The notes: generated from the sequence alone by a model not told the origin. A DNA stretch of 64,000 nucleotides from Pseudomonadales bacterium (GCA_022821865.1 JAJECW010000027.1:1-64000); one strand, 5' to 3'; counted from the first letter of the stretch, positions 16,539-25,620 are shown. Program-made: numbers and translations.

Positions 16539-17306
16539 CTAGAGTTCCCGCAGCCAGATATTCCGGAAGGATACAAGCTGCCCGTGGTCCTGCAGGGTCA
16601 GTGGCATTTTGCCGGTGCAGTCCTGCCTGCGGCCTGAGCCATCAAGCCCGTAGGGTTCGCATCGGGCTTCGTACACCGGCTCCGGGGTGAAAGTGGCGCC
16701 ATCGAGCCGGACATGGTTCTGCACCAGCACGCCGTTCTGGAATACCGTGAGCCAGGCCGGCGAGACGAGCTCATCACCGTTGAATTCCGGCGCGGTGAAG
16801 ATGATGTCATAGCTCTGCCACTGCCCCGGCTCGCGGGCCGCGTTGACCAGGGGCGGATACTGCAGATACACCGACCCGGCCTGGCCGTTGACATAGGTGG
16901 GGTTCTCCCAGCTATCGAGAATCTGCACCTCGAACAGCGAATGCAGGAACACGCCGCTGTTGCCCCGGCCCTGGCCGCTGCCGCTGATGACATTGGTGGG
17001 CCGCCACTCCAGATGCAACTGGATGCTGCCAAAAGACTCCCGGGTGCGGATCGTGCCGCCGCCGGGGCGGACGGTCGCCACGCCGTCGGCGATTTCCCAG
17101 CGGGCGGGTTCGCCGTCTGTCACGCGCACCCAGTTATCGAGGTCGCCGCCAGCGAACAGCACGATGGCGTCCGAAGGCGGTGCGCCGTTCTCCCCCGTGC
17201 CGACGGGGACCGGCTCCGGCTCCGCCTGCCGGCGGTCGCCGCCGCTTTGGGCCAACACCACTACCGCGGAGAGAATCGCTATGGCAATGAGGATTTTTTT
17301 CATCAT
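16539..17306 (-). CDS. DUF1080 secreted protein (3-keto-disaccharide hydrolase/lyase family)
   Basis: 255 residues. Signal peptide MKKILIAIAILSAVVVLAQ, then a single concanavalin-like DUF1080 domain (about 45-255; IVLFAGGDLDNWVR, SFGSIQLHLEWRPT, GNSGVFLH, FRNIWLREL). DUF1080 members act on 3-keto-glucosides, cleaving them after oxidation at C3. Placed directly downstream of a GMC dehydrogenase and its small subunit, which would generate such 3-keto sugars. The pathway role is inferred from this cluster. The ATG at 17306 precedes a second in-frame ATG at 17303. Confidence 0.88.
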   Translation of the reverse strand: MMKKILIAIAILSAVVVLAQSGGDRRQAEPEPVPVGTGENGAPPSDAIVLFAGGDLDNWVRVTDGEPARWEIADGVATVRPGGGTIRTRESFGSIQLHLEWRPTNVISGSGQGRGNSGVFLHSLFEVQILDSWENPTYVNGQAGSVYLQYPPLVNAAREPGQWQSYDIIFTAPEFNGDELVSPAWLTVFQNGVLVQNHVRLDGATFTPEPVYEARCEPYGLDGSGRRQDCTGKMPLTLQDHGQLVSFRNIWLREL

Positions 17307-17319
17307 GGTCCCAAGGCAA

Positions 17320-18042
17320 TCAACTTGTCAGGTTCATGTCGTCGTCCCAACTCGCAATGATGTCGCGGCGGGACTGGTCGACGCATTTTTCCAGCCATTC
17401 CGGCTCGTACCGCATGCCGTGGCGTTGCAGCGTCTGCTCCGGGACGCCATCCCAGACATTGGCCACATTGCCCTGGTAGCCCAGGTCCCGGAATCCCTGT
17501 TCGGTCGTATAGTACCCGGTCAGGGTCAGGTCCCGCATCAGGGAAAAGAAGCGAATGCCGGGCTGCAGCGCCGGGTCCTCCACGTCGGGCCAGGCGATGC
17601 GGTCGCAGATGGCGAGTCTTTGCGTTTCGCTGATATTGGCGAAATCCGCGCCGAATTCGCTGATGGCGTAACTGTCGAGCCAGGCGATGCCGCCGCGCAC
17701 CGGGAGTTTCAGGTTTTCCCGGTCCTTGACGATGAATTCGACGAATTCCGGCAGGCCGGCGTCCAGGGCGCCGCCATTGGGGTGGTCCGACGGCAGGATG
17801 ATGTCGCACAGCACGGCGATGGTCACGAGTTCGTGCTCGCTGAAGTACGTTTCGGCGAACAGTTCCCGATCGCGTTGCCGCTCGGCTTCGGTTCTGCCGT
17901 AGGAATACTCCAGGGGCAGTGCATTCCAGTTCACCGCTCCGCCCGTGGCGCAGCCGGTGGTGGAAGCGACGCCCGCGGCCAGGGGCGCGAGCAGCAGCGA
18001 CTTGAGGGTTTCCCGGCGGCTTGTTTTATTCATGTCGCTCAC
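17320..18042 (-). CDS. Gluconate 2-dehydrogenase subunit 3-like Tat-exported small subunit
   Basis: 240 residues. A twin-arginine signal (TSRRETLKSLLLAPLAAGV) precedes a Gluconate_2-dh3 domain. These subunits are co-exported with GMC-type flavin dehydrogenases lacking their own signal. It overlaps the GMC gene by 4 bases (18039-18042) and sits 13 bp before the DUF1080 gene. A Cys after the signal (TTGC) could allow lipid attachment. The pair matches glycoside 3-dehydrogenase layouts, though a bound cytochrome subunit is not seen here. Confidence 0.88.
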   Translation of the reverse strand: MSDMNKTSRRETLKSLLLAPLAAGVASTTGCATGGAVNWNALPLEYSYGRTEAERQRDRELFAETYFSEHELVTIAVLCDIILPSDHPNGGALDAGLPEFVEFIVKDRENLKLPVRGGIAWLDSYAISEFGADFANISETQRLAICDRIAWPDVEDPALQPGIRFFSLMRDLTLTGYYTTEQGFRDLGYQGNVANVWDGVPEQTLQRHGMRYEPEWLEKCVDQSRRDIIASWDDDMNLTS

Positions 18043-19748
18043 AGGTTCCGCTGCCGCATCTGTTCGACGATGTGCTCGCTGGTGCGCCAGGCCAAGGCGA
18101 GAATGGTCCAGGTCGGGTTCTTGTCGGCCTGGGACACGAAAGTGCCGGCGTCAGCCACGAAGACATTGTCAGCGTCATGCAATTGCCCGAAGCGGTTGGT
18201 GACCGAAGTGGCCGGGTCATCCCCCATCCGCGTGGTGCCGACTTCGTGGATGATCTCGCCGGGGCGGGTCAGGCCATACTGGCGCTCCGGGCCTGGCTTG
18301 CCGCCGAGGAGGATCCCGCCAGCGGCTTCCAGCAGCTCTTCCATGGTGTCCTGCATGTGCCGGGCCTGGTTGATTTCCTGCCCTGTCCAGCGATAGTGGA
18401 AGCGGAGCACCGGAATGCCCCATTCATCGACCACGTTCGGATCGAGTTCGCAGTAGTTGCTGTATTGCGGAACGCTTTCGCCGCGGCAGGCGATGCTCAG
18501 GCGCGAGCCATAGAAACGCCTGACATCATCGCGCAGGCCATTGCCATAGCCGCCGACGCGCTCGCCCAGAAAGCGCTTGTACTGGTTGGCGGCGAAGCCA
18601 AAACCATAGGACGGCATGTTCATGCCGCCGCCGATTTCGAGATGGTAGCCCCGGGCGAAATCAAGCTGGGCGTTTTCCAGCCACCAGGGCGTGTAGACAT
18701 GCATGCCGCCCACGCCGTCTTCGTTGTAGATGTCGCGGTCCATGAGTTCGGGCAGGAAGGCGGCGCGGCTGGCGCCGGTGGAATCGTGCAGATAGCGGCC
18801 CACATGGCCGCTGCTGTTGCCGAGCCCCGAGGCGTGCTGCGCGCTGATGGAGTTGAGCAGGATGCGGGCGCTGCTGCAGGCGGAAGCCGCAAGCACCACC
18901 GTGCGGCCGTTGAGGCGTAGTTCCCGGCGATTCTCCCGGTCGATACAGGAGACGCCGGTGGCGCGGCCGTCTGCGCCGGTATCCACCTTGCGCGCCATGG
19001 TGTTGCTGTAGACATCGACCCGGCCCGTGGCCACCGCGGGATAGATGAGCACCGTGCTTGAGGAAAAATCGGCGTGAAGGCCGCAGGCGCGGCTGCACTG
19101 GCGGCAATACACGCAGACGCCGCGCTCGCGGTTGATGCGTTTGGTCAATATGGAGAGTCGCGAGGGATACACCGGAATGCCCGCCCGGCGCGCGCCGCGG
19201 ATATAGTACAGCTCGTGCAGGCGCGGCTTGGGGGGCGGCAGGAAAAAACCGTCCGGGTCATTGGGCAGGCCCTCATTGGTGCCGAACACGCCAACCAGTT
19301 TGTCCACCTTGTCGTACCAGGGTTTCAGGTCCTCATAGCCGATGGGCCAGTTGTCGCCGAGTCCGTCGATTTCGCGGCGTTTGAAATCCAGCGGACCGAA
19401 ACGCAGGGATATGCGGCCCCAGTGATTGGTGCGGCCGCCGAGCATTCGCGCCCGCCACCACATGAAGTCGGTGTCATCCGCGGTGGTGAAGGGTTCGCCG
19501 TCGAGCTCCCAGCCGCCGATGCAGGCATTGAAATCGCCGAATGGCCGCAATCTTGTGCTGGCGCCCCGGCGCGGCGATTCCCAGGGATAACGGAACTGGG
19601 TGCGCTGGGCTTCGTCGGCCGGGTCATACCACGGGCCGGCTTCCACCAGCGCCACCCGCAGCCCTGCCCGGGCCAGGGCCCAGGTTGCCATGCCGCCGCC
19701 GGCCCCGGAGCCGACGACGATGGCGTCGTATTGATCGGCATTGCTCAC
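18039..19748 (-). CDS. GMC-family FAD oxidoreductase, probable glycoside 3-dehydrogenase large subunit
   Basis: 569 residues from GTG 19748, chosen because GGAAGA lies 5 nt upstream; a GTG at 19781 is possible. FAD-binding Rossmann motif VVGSGAGGG near the N-terminus, MLGGRTNHWGR for FAD contact, a CVYCRQCSRACG Cys cluster, and a C-terminal GTTRMGDDPATSVTNRFGQLHDADNVFVADAG...NPTWTILALAWR block with the catalytic His region. No signal peptide; exported with its Tat partner (next gene, 4-bp overlap). Likely oxidises the C3 hydroxyl of glycosides in the periplasm, inferred from the neighbouring DUF1080 and Gfo/Idh/MocA genes. Confidence 0.88.
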   Translation of the reverse strand: MSNADQYDAIVVGSGAGGGMATWALARAGLRVALVEAGPWYDPADEAQRTQFRYPWESPRRGASTRLRPFGDFNACIGGWELDGEPFTTADDTDFMWWRARMLGGRTNHWGRISLRFGPLDFKRREIDGLGDNWPIGYEDLKPWYDKVDKLVGVFGTNEGLPNDPDGFFLPPPKPRLHELYYIRGARRAGIPVYPSRLSILTKRINRERGVCVYCRQCSRACGLHADFSSSTVLIYPAVATGRVDVYSNTMARKVDTGADGRATGVSCIDRENRRELRLNGRTVVLAASACSSARILLNSISAQHASGLGNSSGHVGRYLHDSTGASRAAFLPELMDRDIYNEDGVGGMHVYTPWWLENAQLDFARGYHLEIGGGMNMPSYGFGFAANQYKRFLGERVGGYGNGLRDDVRRFYGSRLSIACRGESVPQYSNYCELDPNVVDEWGIPVLRFHYRWTGQEINQARHMQDTMEELLEAAGGILLGGKPGPERQYGLTRPGEIIHEVGTTRMGDDPATSVTNRFGQLHDADNVFVADAGTFVSQADKNPTWTILALAWRTSEHIVEQMRQRNL

Positions 19749-19800
19749 TGGGATCTTCCGCGCTCGTCCATTTCTTCGCACTCATGAAACCCGTCCCCGC

Positions 19801-21180
19801 TCACGACAGGCCGAACCCCGGCCGGTATTCCTTGTCGAGCCAGGCACTGGCGGCGGCGTCATTGCTGAAGCGCATGGCCTCGCCGTCGTATTCGAGCACC
19901 TTGTGATCGGCGGCCTGGCGCACGGCGATATTGCCGAGCAGCATGGTCTCGGTGAGACGGCCCGCATAGGAGAAATCGGAAGTGGTGACTTTGGAGCGGT
20001 CCTTGATGGCGTCGATCCATTCCTGGTAGATGCCATTCGAGCGCGGCAGGGTCCGGGGCGGCGGCTCGGTGGCCAGATGCAGCGATTCGGGAATCAGCGC
20101 CGGATTGCGGCCATAGACGCCATGCATCAATGTCCTGTTTTCGCCAACGATCAGCACGCCGCCGTCGCTGTCGCCAAGCTGCCTGCCATTTTCGATTTGC
20201 GGCGGACGCTCCGGCAGCAGCCCGCCGTCGTACCAGGTCATCCTGACCGCCGGCCGCGCCGCGCTGGCGGGAAACTCGAAGTGGATCTTGGAAGCCAGTG
20301 GAAAACTCTCGAATTCCCGGCCCCAGCGGGTGGAACTCGCGCTGATGCGCTCGGGCAGGCCGAGATCAAGCGCCCAATAGGGATGATCGATGATATGGGC
20401 GCCCATGTCGCCCACCACGCCGGTGCCGAAATCGACCCAGCCGCGCCAGTTGAAAGGATGGTAGGCGCGCTCGACCCAGGGCCGCATGGGCGCGGCGCCG
20501 AGCCAGAGATCCCAGTCCATGGTGGCGGGCGCCAGGGCGCCGGCTTCCGGCCGGGGAACGCCCTGGGGCCACACCGGGCGATTGGTCCAGCAATGGACTT
20601 CGCGAATCGCGCCGAGTTCGCCGGAAGCGACCCATTCATTGATCAGCCTGGCGCCCTCCCCGGCATGACCCTGATTGCCCATCTGGGTAACCACATTGGT
20701 TTCCCGGGCCCGGCGGGCGAGGAAGCGCGCCTCGACCACGGTATGACACAGCGGCTTTTGCACATAGAGATGCTTGCCAAGGTCCATGGCACGAGCGGCG
20801 ATGGGGGCGTGCATATGGTCCGGCGTGCTGATCAGCAGCGCGTCGATCTCCGGGTTTTCGTCGAGCATGACCCGGTAATCGCGGTAGGTTTTGACCCGGT
20901 CCCGGAAAGGCGCGGCGAATTCCCGGGCCAGGGTGGCGCCAAGCCGCTCGTCGTCGATATCGCAGACCGCGTAGATGTTTTCGTGGGAAACGCTCTCGAT
21001 ATCCGACCTGCCCTTTCCCCCCGCGCCAACCGCGGCAATATTGAGCCGGTCGCTCGGCGCCGTCTGCCCCACGCCGCCGAGCACATGGCGCGGCACGATC
21101 AGCAAGCCCGGCGCCGCGGCAAGCAGCCGCCTGCGGCCAAGGTCAACGGATGCGGATTTTTCTGGATTCCTGATCGGCAT
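19801..21180 (-). CDS. Gfo/Idh/MocA-family oxidoreductase, Tat-exported
   Basis: 459 residues from ATG 21180, with GGGAG 10 nt upstream. A twin-arginine-like N-terminus (DLGRRRLLAAAPGLL) precedes an NAD(P)-binding Rossmann domain (AAVGAGGKGRSDIES) and the family EKP-like motif as YVQKPLCHT, then a GFO_IDH_MocA C-terminal domain. Some exported relatives carry tightly bound NAD and handle keto-sugars. First gene of the cluster reading toward the GMC, small-subunit and DUF1080 genes, suggesting one unit converting glycosides through 3-keto intermediates. A family A repeat lies 38 bp upstream of its start. Confidence 0.9.
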   Translation of the reverse strand: MPIRNPEKSASVDLGRRRLLAAAPGLLIVPRHVLGGVGQTAPSDRLNIAAVGAGGKGRSDIESVSHENIYAVCDIDDERLGATLAREFAAPFRDRVKTYRDYRVMLDENPEIDALLISTPDHMHAPIAARAMDLGKHLYVQKPLCHTVVEARFLARRARETNVVTQMGNQGHAGEGARLINEWVASGELGAIREVHCWTNRPVWPQGVPRPEAGALAPATMDWDLWLGAAPMRPWVERAYHPFNWRGWVDFGTGVVGDMGAHIIDHPYWALDLGLPERISASSTRWGREFESFPLASKIHFEFPASAARPAVRMTWYDGGLLPERPPQIENGRQLGDSDGGVLIVGENRTLMHGVYGRNPALIPESLHLATEPPPRTLPRSNGIYQEWIDAIKDRSKVTTSDFSYAGRLTETMLLGNIAVRQAADHKVLEYDGEAMRFSNDAAASAWLDKEYRPGFGLS

Positions 21181-21217
21181 GAGCGGTAACTCCCGGTTCG
21201 CCTCGAAGCCAGCCAAT

Positions 21218-21340
21218 GCGGCACATGGAAGTGCCGCCGAATTCGATGGCGTAAGCCATTGAATTCGTAAGCAAAACAAAACCACGCTTTTGTTTTGCGG
21301 TAATGAAAAATTCCAGGGAGGGAATTTTTCAGAGAATACC
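21218..21340 (+). repeat. Family A repeat, copy 1 (hairpin 1 missing)
   Basis: Contains hairpins 2-5 of the family: GCGGCAC/GTGCCGC, GAATTC...GAATTC, the GCAAAACAAAA/TTTTGTTTTGC stem with loop CCACGC (invariant in all copies), and AAAAATTCC/GGAATTTTT. It is the only copy not followed by a same-strand gene; a family B element begins 2 bp later. Confidence 0.85.
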
Positions 21341-21342
21341 TG

Positions 21343-21503
21343 GGAGCCTGCGCCGTGGGAATTCACGGCTGCAAATCCGCTCCCGTCCACACCCCCGGCC
21401 GCTCGATTTCGTTGAATATACACCAATATTCGCCTCGGTCGACCAACCGGGGGCGCGGCGATAGCGAATTTTCGCTTTCGCGAATTCCCACGGCGCAGGC
21501 TCC
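21343..21503 (+). repeat. Family B palindromic repeat, copy 1
   Basis: About 161 bp. Ends are near-perfect inverted repeats (GGAGCCTGCGCCGTGGGAAT and its complement), with an inner inverted pair around CCCCCGG and a small GCGAATTTTCGCTTTCGC arm. Complete copy, sandwiched between two family A repeats. The stretch 21504-21630 up to the next repeat holds no gene. Confidence 0.88.
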
Positions 21504-21630
21504 TGGCAAAGTTCCGCGCAAGCACAACCGCCGCCGGCAATCTGCCTGACTGGTCCGATCAGCTGCGCAAAGTGCCCTTACCCGTCATTCCGCGAGCAGG
21601 ATGACAGATAGGAATCACAGAATGACGCAA

Positions 21631-21783
21631 GGGAAGCTCTGATTAAGTCAGAGCTTCCCTGCGGCACATGGAAGTGCCGCCGAATTCGATGGCGCAAGCC
21701 ATTGAATTCGTCAGCAAAACAAAACCACGCTTTTGTTTTGCGATAATGAAAAACTCCACGGATGGAGTTTTTCAGAGAATACC
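21631..21783 (+). repeat. Family A repeat, copy 2 (complete)
   Basis: Five consecutive hairpins over 153 bp, starting GGGAAGCTCTGATTAAG and ending CAGAGAATACC. It lies 71 nt upstream of the ATG of the outer-membrane protein gene. Hairpin 5 is AAAAACTCC/GGAGTTTTT, whereas copies 1 and 3 have ATTCC/GGAAT: a paired base change. Confidence 0.92.
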
Positions 21784-21853
21784 AAGCGGTACCTTGTGGA
21801 AAAACTTCCGGGAATTGCTATGCTGGTCGCGTGGCAATGGAAGAAACAACCAT

Positions 21854-22687
21854 ATGAAAATCAGGAATCTGCTCCGGGTTTTCGCCGGCTTGCCGGGAGT
21901 CTTGCTCTGGCCGCAGGTCCAGGCGCAGCAGGGAGATTGGTATCTTGGCGCGGGCGCCGGCATGAATGAGGCTGGCGCTTTCCATCAGGCCGGCTTCAAT
22001 GACGATACGCTCTGCTATCCGGCTTTCGTGTGCGACGGCGCGCCGGCGGGTTACCGCTGGTTCTATGATCTGGAGTCCGATTCGGGCATGGCGTTGGAAC
22101 TTGCCGCGGGCCGCGCCTGGAACGGCTGGCGGACGGAAATTTCCCTTGCCAGACTCGACAATGACATCGACCAGCGCTTTACCGGCATCGAATTTCTCAA
22201 TGGCGACCCGGTTCGCCTTATCGAGCAGAACGACTACCGCATCAGCACCCGGGCAAGCGCCGGGGACCTGCTGATTTACTCACTGGCATTCAATGTGTAC
22301 CGGGATTTCCCCGCGGCGGGCGGTTGGATTCCCTATCTTGGCGCCGGCATTGGCGCGGCCAGGGCCGAGCTCACCGCACTCTATTTCGAGGAACGCTATA
22401 CCTGCATCAGCGAAGTCTGCCAGGGCCGACCCCGGAGCGAATTCGACAGCCTGCAACTCGCCGACCTCAGCGATACCGTCTACACCGCACAGATCTTCGC
22501 CGGCGCCGATTACGACATCGGCAATCGGTTCAAGCTCGGCCTGAAGCTCGCCTGGCGCCATGTGGACGAATTCAGCGCGGTGGACAGCTACCTGGAACAC
22601 GCCCCGCCCAGCAAAACCAACACCAACAGCTTCAGCAACACCAGCCACTGGTCCCTGGCCCTGGAGTTGAAACGCTTCTTTGAGTAA
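21854..22687 (+). CDS. Predicted outer-membrane beta-barrel protein
   Basis: 277 residues from ATG 21854 (GGAAGAAAC upstream). Signal peptide MKIRNLLRVFAGLPGVLLWPQVQAQ, then alternating-polarity strands typical of an OmpA-like 8-strand barrel: QGDWYLGAGAGMNEAG, GWIPYLGAGIGAARAEL, YDIGNRFKLGLKLAWRHVDEF, and the terminal HWSLALELKRFFE with Phe near the C-terminus. Cys pairs (CYPAFVC and CISEVC) lie in putative loops. Function unknown; possible surface antigen or porin-like protein. Flanked by family A (upstream) and family B (6 bp after the stop). Confidence 0.82.
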   Translation: MKIRNLLRVFAGLPGVLLWPQVQAQQGDWYLGAGAGMNEAGAFHQAGFNDDTLCYPAFVCDGAPAGYRWFYDLESDSGMALELAAGRAWNGWRTEISLARLDNDIDQRFTGIEFLNGDPVRLIEQNDYRISTRASAGDLLIYSLAFNVYRDFPAAGGWIPYLGAGIGAARAELTALYFEERYTCISEVCQGRPRSEFDSLQLADLSDTVYTAQIFAGADYDIGNRFKLGLKLAWRHVDEFSAVDSYLEHAPPSKTNTNSFSNTSHWSLALELKRFFE

Positions 22688-22693
22688 GGGCTG

Positions 22694-22838
22694 GGAGCTT
22701 GCGCCGCGGGAATTCGCTATCGCCGCGTCCCCGGTTGGTCGATCGAGGCGAATATTGGTGTATATTCAACGAAATCGAGCGGCCGGGGGCGTGGATGAGA
22801 GCGGATTTGCAGCCGTGAATTCCCACGGCGCAGGCTCT
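22694..22838 (-). repeat. Family B repeat, copy 2 (inverted, internal arm missing)
   Basis: 145 bp in the opposite orientation to copy 1. The small GCGAAAGCGAAAATTC arm is absent. It begins 6 bp after the stop of the outer-membrane gene and ends 44 bp before the methyltransferase start. Confidence 0.85.
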
Positions 22839-22882
22839 TGGCATGGGGTAACATCCCGTCCACTTTTTGACTGGCGGAACGG

Positions 22883-24478
22883 ATGATGGCGGACAACTGG
22901 ACTTCGGGTTATGTGACCGAAATTGGCTATGCGTGGGGGTATTTCCCGGAACTCAATCCATTGCGGGCGAAAATGGCCTTGCTTTGCAGCGGTTTCGCCT
23001 GGCCCGAGGTCAAGAGCGCCTGTGAACTCGGCTTCGGCCAGGGCGTGACCCTGAACTTCCATGCCGCCGCCGGCGAAGCCGAATGGCATGGCAATGACTT
23101 CAATCCCTCGCACGCCGCCGTCGCCCGGCAAATGGCGAAACATTCCGGCGCCCCGGCCCAGCTAACCGACGAAACTTTCGCCGAATTCCGCCAGCGCAAG
23201 GACCTGCCGCAGTTCGACTATATCGCCCTGCACGGCGTATGGAGTTGGGTTTCCAAAGAAAACCGGCAAGAGATCGTCGCATTCGCCAAAGAAAAGCTCA
23301 AGGTCGGCGGCGTGCTCTACGTCAGCTACAACGTGCAGCCGGGCTGGGCGGGCTTTATCCCCCTGCGCAATCTGATGATGGAGTATCTCGACCGGATTTC
23401 ACCCACCGGCAAGGGCATCGCCGCCCGCATCGACGAAGCGCTGGATTTCGCCAGGAAGCTGATGGACACCGAGCCGGTTTTCGCGAAAACCACCCCAGGC
23501 GCGGTAGCCCGGCTCGAAGGCGCCCTGACCCAGAACCGCAACTATCTCGCCCACGAGTTCTTCAATCGCGACTGGTGCCCCATGTCCTTTCTCGACGTGA
23601 GCCACGCGCTCGATCAGGCCAAGCTCAGTTTCGCCTGCTCGGCGAATTTCCTGGAACACGTTCCCAGCATGACGATGACCGCGGAGCAGGCTGAATTCGT
23701 CAACGGGGTTCCCGACCCGATGTTGCGGCAGCAAATGATGGATTTCATGTCCAACCAGCTTTTCCGGCGCGACTACTGGATCAAGGGTCCGCGCCGCCTC
23801 ACCGGCGCCGAGCAGATGAAGAGCTTCGATGATTGTCACGTGGTGCTCGCGCGCCATGTGGAGGACTGCTCACTCACGGTGAAAGGCTCCATCGGCGAGG
23901 CCACCCTCAATGAGGAAATCTACCGACCCCTGCTTGATCTGCTGGCGGACAACAACCCCCATTCCATCGGCGAAATCATCCGCAAGCTGCAATCGGAACA
24001 ACGCGCCGCGGGAAGTCTGCTGCAGGCGCTGATGGTGCTCATGGGCGATCACCAGGTGGCGCCGGCGCAGGAGAATCCCCCAGCCCGGCTCAAGCGGCAA
24101 TGCGACCGCATCAACCGGTATATCAAGCAGCGCAGCCGCGACGTGGACGAGATTCACTTTCTCGCCAGCCCGGTGACCGGGGGAGGCATCTCCGTCAGCC
24201 GCATCAACCAGCTGTTCGTGCTCGGCCTGGAGAACAAGGCCACCAATGAAGAACAACTCGCGCGCTTTGCCTGGCAGGCCCTGTCTTCCCGCAACCAGCG
24301 CCTGGTGCGCGACGGCAAGACCCTGGAAAGCGACGAGGAAAACCTGGCGGAATTGCGCAAGCGAGCCACGGTGTTTCTGGAGAAATCACGACCGGTGTAC
24401 GCCGCCCTTGGAGCCTGCGCCGCAGGAATTCGCGAAAGCGAAAATTCGCTATCGCCGCGCTCCCGGCCGGTCGATTGA
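22883..24478 (+). CDS. SAM methyltransferase with regulatory domain; C-terminus encoded by repeat B
   Basis: 531 residues. N-terminal class I methyltransferase domain (CELGFGQGVTLNFHAAA motif I at ~44-60; FDYIALHGVWSWV motif) followed by a MethyTransf_Reg-type domain and a helical C-terminal region. Substrate unknown. The last 22 codons (510-531, from 24410) lie inside family B copy 3, so the tail GACAAGIRESENSL... and the stop are provided by the repeat; the original end was probably near residue 509. Start ATG 22883 could be replaced by the adjacent ATG at 22886. No frame damage. Confidence 0.88.
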   Translation: MMADNWTSGYVTEIGYAWGYFPELNPLRAKMALLCSGFAWPEVKSACELGFGQGVTLNFHAAAGEAEWHGNDFNPSHAAVARQMAKHSGAPAQLTDETFAEFRQRKDLPQFDYIALHGVWSWVSKENRQEIVAFAKEKLKVGGVLYVSYNVQPGWAGFIPLRNLMMEYLDRISPTGKGIAARIDEALDFARKLMDTEPVFAKTTPGAVARLEGALTQNRNYLAHEFFNRDWCPMSFLDVSHALDQAKLSFACSANFLEHVPSMTMTAEQAEFVNGVPDPMLRQQMMDFMSNQLFRRDYWIKGPRRLTGAEQMKSFDDCHVVLARHVEDCSLTVKGSIGEATLNEEIYRPLLDLLADNNPHSIGEIIRKLQSEQRAAGSLLQALMVLMGDHQVAPAQENPPARLKRQCDRINRYIKQRSRDVDEIHFLASPVTGGGISVSRINQLFVLGLENKATNEEQLARFAWQALSSRNQRLVRDGKTLESDEENLAELRKRATVFLEKSRPVYAALGACAAGIRESENSLSPRSRPVD

Positions 24479-24570
24479 GGCGAATATTGGTGGATATGCA
24501 ACGAAATCGAGCGGCCGGGGGCGTGGACGGGAGCGGATTTGCAGCCGTGAATTCCTGCGGCGCAGGCTCC
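24410..24570 (-). repeat. Family B repeat, copy 3 (complete, overlaps gene 3' end)
   Basis: 161 bp, inverted relative to copy 1. Terminal repeats GGAGCCTGCGCCGCAGGAAT and complement match perfectly, with paired changes relative to copy 1 (CAGG/CCTG against TGGG/CCCA). Codes in frame for the last 22 residues of the upstream methyltransferase. Confidence 0.9.
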
Positions 24571-24618
24571 TTGGTATACAATAAGCGAACCGGAAACGGG
24601 TTTTGCGCGACTAGACTA

Positions 24619-24771
24619 GGGAAGCTCTGATTAAGTTAGAGCTTCCCTGCGGCACAGGGATGTGTCGCCGAATTCGATGGCGGAAGCCATTGAATTCGGG
24701 AGCAAAACAAAACCACGCTTTTGTTTTGCGATAATGAAAAATTCCAAGGAGGGAATTTTTCAGAGAATACC
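24619..24771 (+). repeat. Family A repeat, copy 3 (complete)
   Basis: Five hairpins over 153 bp, 50 nt upstream of the exported-protein gene. Hairpin 5 changed on both arms to AAAATTCC/GGAATTTT; hairpin 2 has a G-U-compatible change (GCGGCACA/TGTGTCGC). Confidence 0.92.
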
Positions 24772-24821
24772 TGATCGTACAGGTTTGCAGCAGCCGCGGG
24801 AATCCCCACAGGAGTTTGCCA

Positions 24822-25589
24822 ATGACAGGATTTTTGAGCCCGGTTCGGCGAAGCCCGACGGAGGCAAGCACAGCAAGACTCGTCGCGATGTCGGCGCTTT
24901 TGTCCGGCCTCGCTTTCCTGCCCGCCTTGAGCGCCCCGGCGATTGCTCAGGAGCTTGAGCTGTTCGAAGACGTGGAGCGCACGGCTTCCGCCAATAGCCA
25001 GCGTGGCAATCCCGCCAGCGCCGGCGATACGCCCGCCATTTCCCCCACCGAACCCGAATTCACCCTCGTCGGCGCATCGCGCATCGGCGACCAGCGCCGG
25101 GTGGTGCTCAATCATCGCAACGGCGAAACCTTCATTGTGCCTCTGGAAGTCGATAGCGAAACTCCCATTCCGGATTACGAGCAGTTCCACATTATCTCCA
25201 GCGAAAAGGGGCAGGTGTCGATTCGGTATCCCGACGGCAGCAATTGCGTGGAAGCCGCCGACTCCGGAGTAAGCTGCAACGCCGACGCCAATATCGCCCG
25301 GCTTTCCCTGCGTCCGGCGCCATTGCCCGAGCAACTCATCGTCGATCTCGATCAGGAGGAAGAACTGACGGAACAGAACCTTGACCTCACGGCCGAAGCC
25401 AAGGAGGCGGCGGAAGACCTGGCGCGGGATCCAAACAATCCATTCGCCCGCCTGCGGGCCGAAGCCCTCGGCCAGGACGTTCCCCCCGCGCCGCGATTCC
25501 GGCCTCGACGCATTGATCCGGCCCAGGTGCCTCCCGGCATGCGGGTGGTTTCCACTCCCTTCGGGGACCGACTCGTCGAGATTGACTAG
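24822..25589 (+). CDS. Exported protein of unknown function
   Basis: 255 residues from ATG 24822 (AGGAG at 24810-24814). Signal peptide with an ALSAPAIAQ-like cleavage site (~residues 20-42). The mature part is acidic in the middle and Pro/Arg-rich at the C-terminus (FRPRRIDPAQVPPGMRVVSTPFGDRLVEID). Two Cys (NCVEAADSGVSC) could form a disulfide. No family recognised. It follows family A copy 3 and precedes the glycosyltransferase cluster by 31 bp. Confidence 0.72.
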   Translation: MTGFLSPVRRSPTEASTARLVAMSALLSGLAFLPALSAPAIAQELELFEDVERTASANSQRGNPASAGDTPAISPTEPEFTLVGASRIGDQRRVVLNHRNGETFIVPLEVDSETPIPDYEQFHIISSEKGQVSIRYPDGSNCVEAADSGVSCNADANIARLSLRPAPLPEQLIVDLDQEEELTEQNLDLTAEAKEAAEDLARDPNNPFARLRAEALGQDVPPAPRFRPRRIDPAQVPPGMRVVSTPFGDRLVEID

Positions 25590-25620
25590 GAGGCTGCGGC
25601 GCAGGCTTCTGGTGTGCTGA

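Noticed and set aside
14810..16690. A 626-codon plus-strand frame across the GNAT, DUF4105 and DUF1080 genes
   Set aside because: Runs antisense to two genes with signal peptides and family motifs and lacks any recognisable domain.
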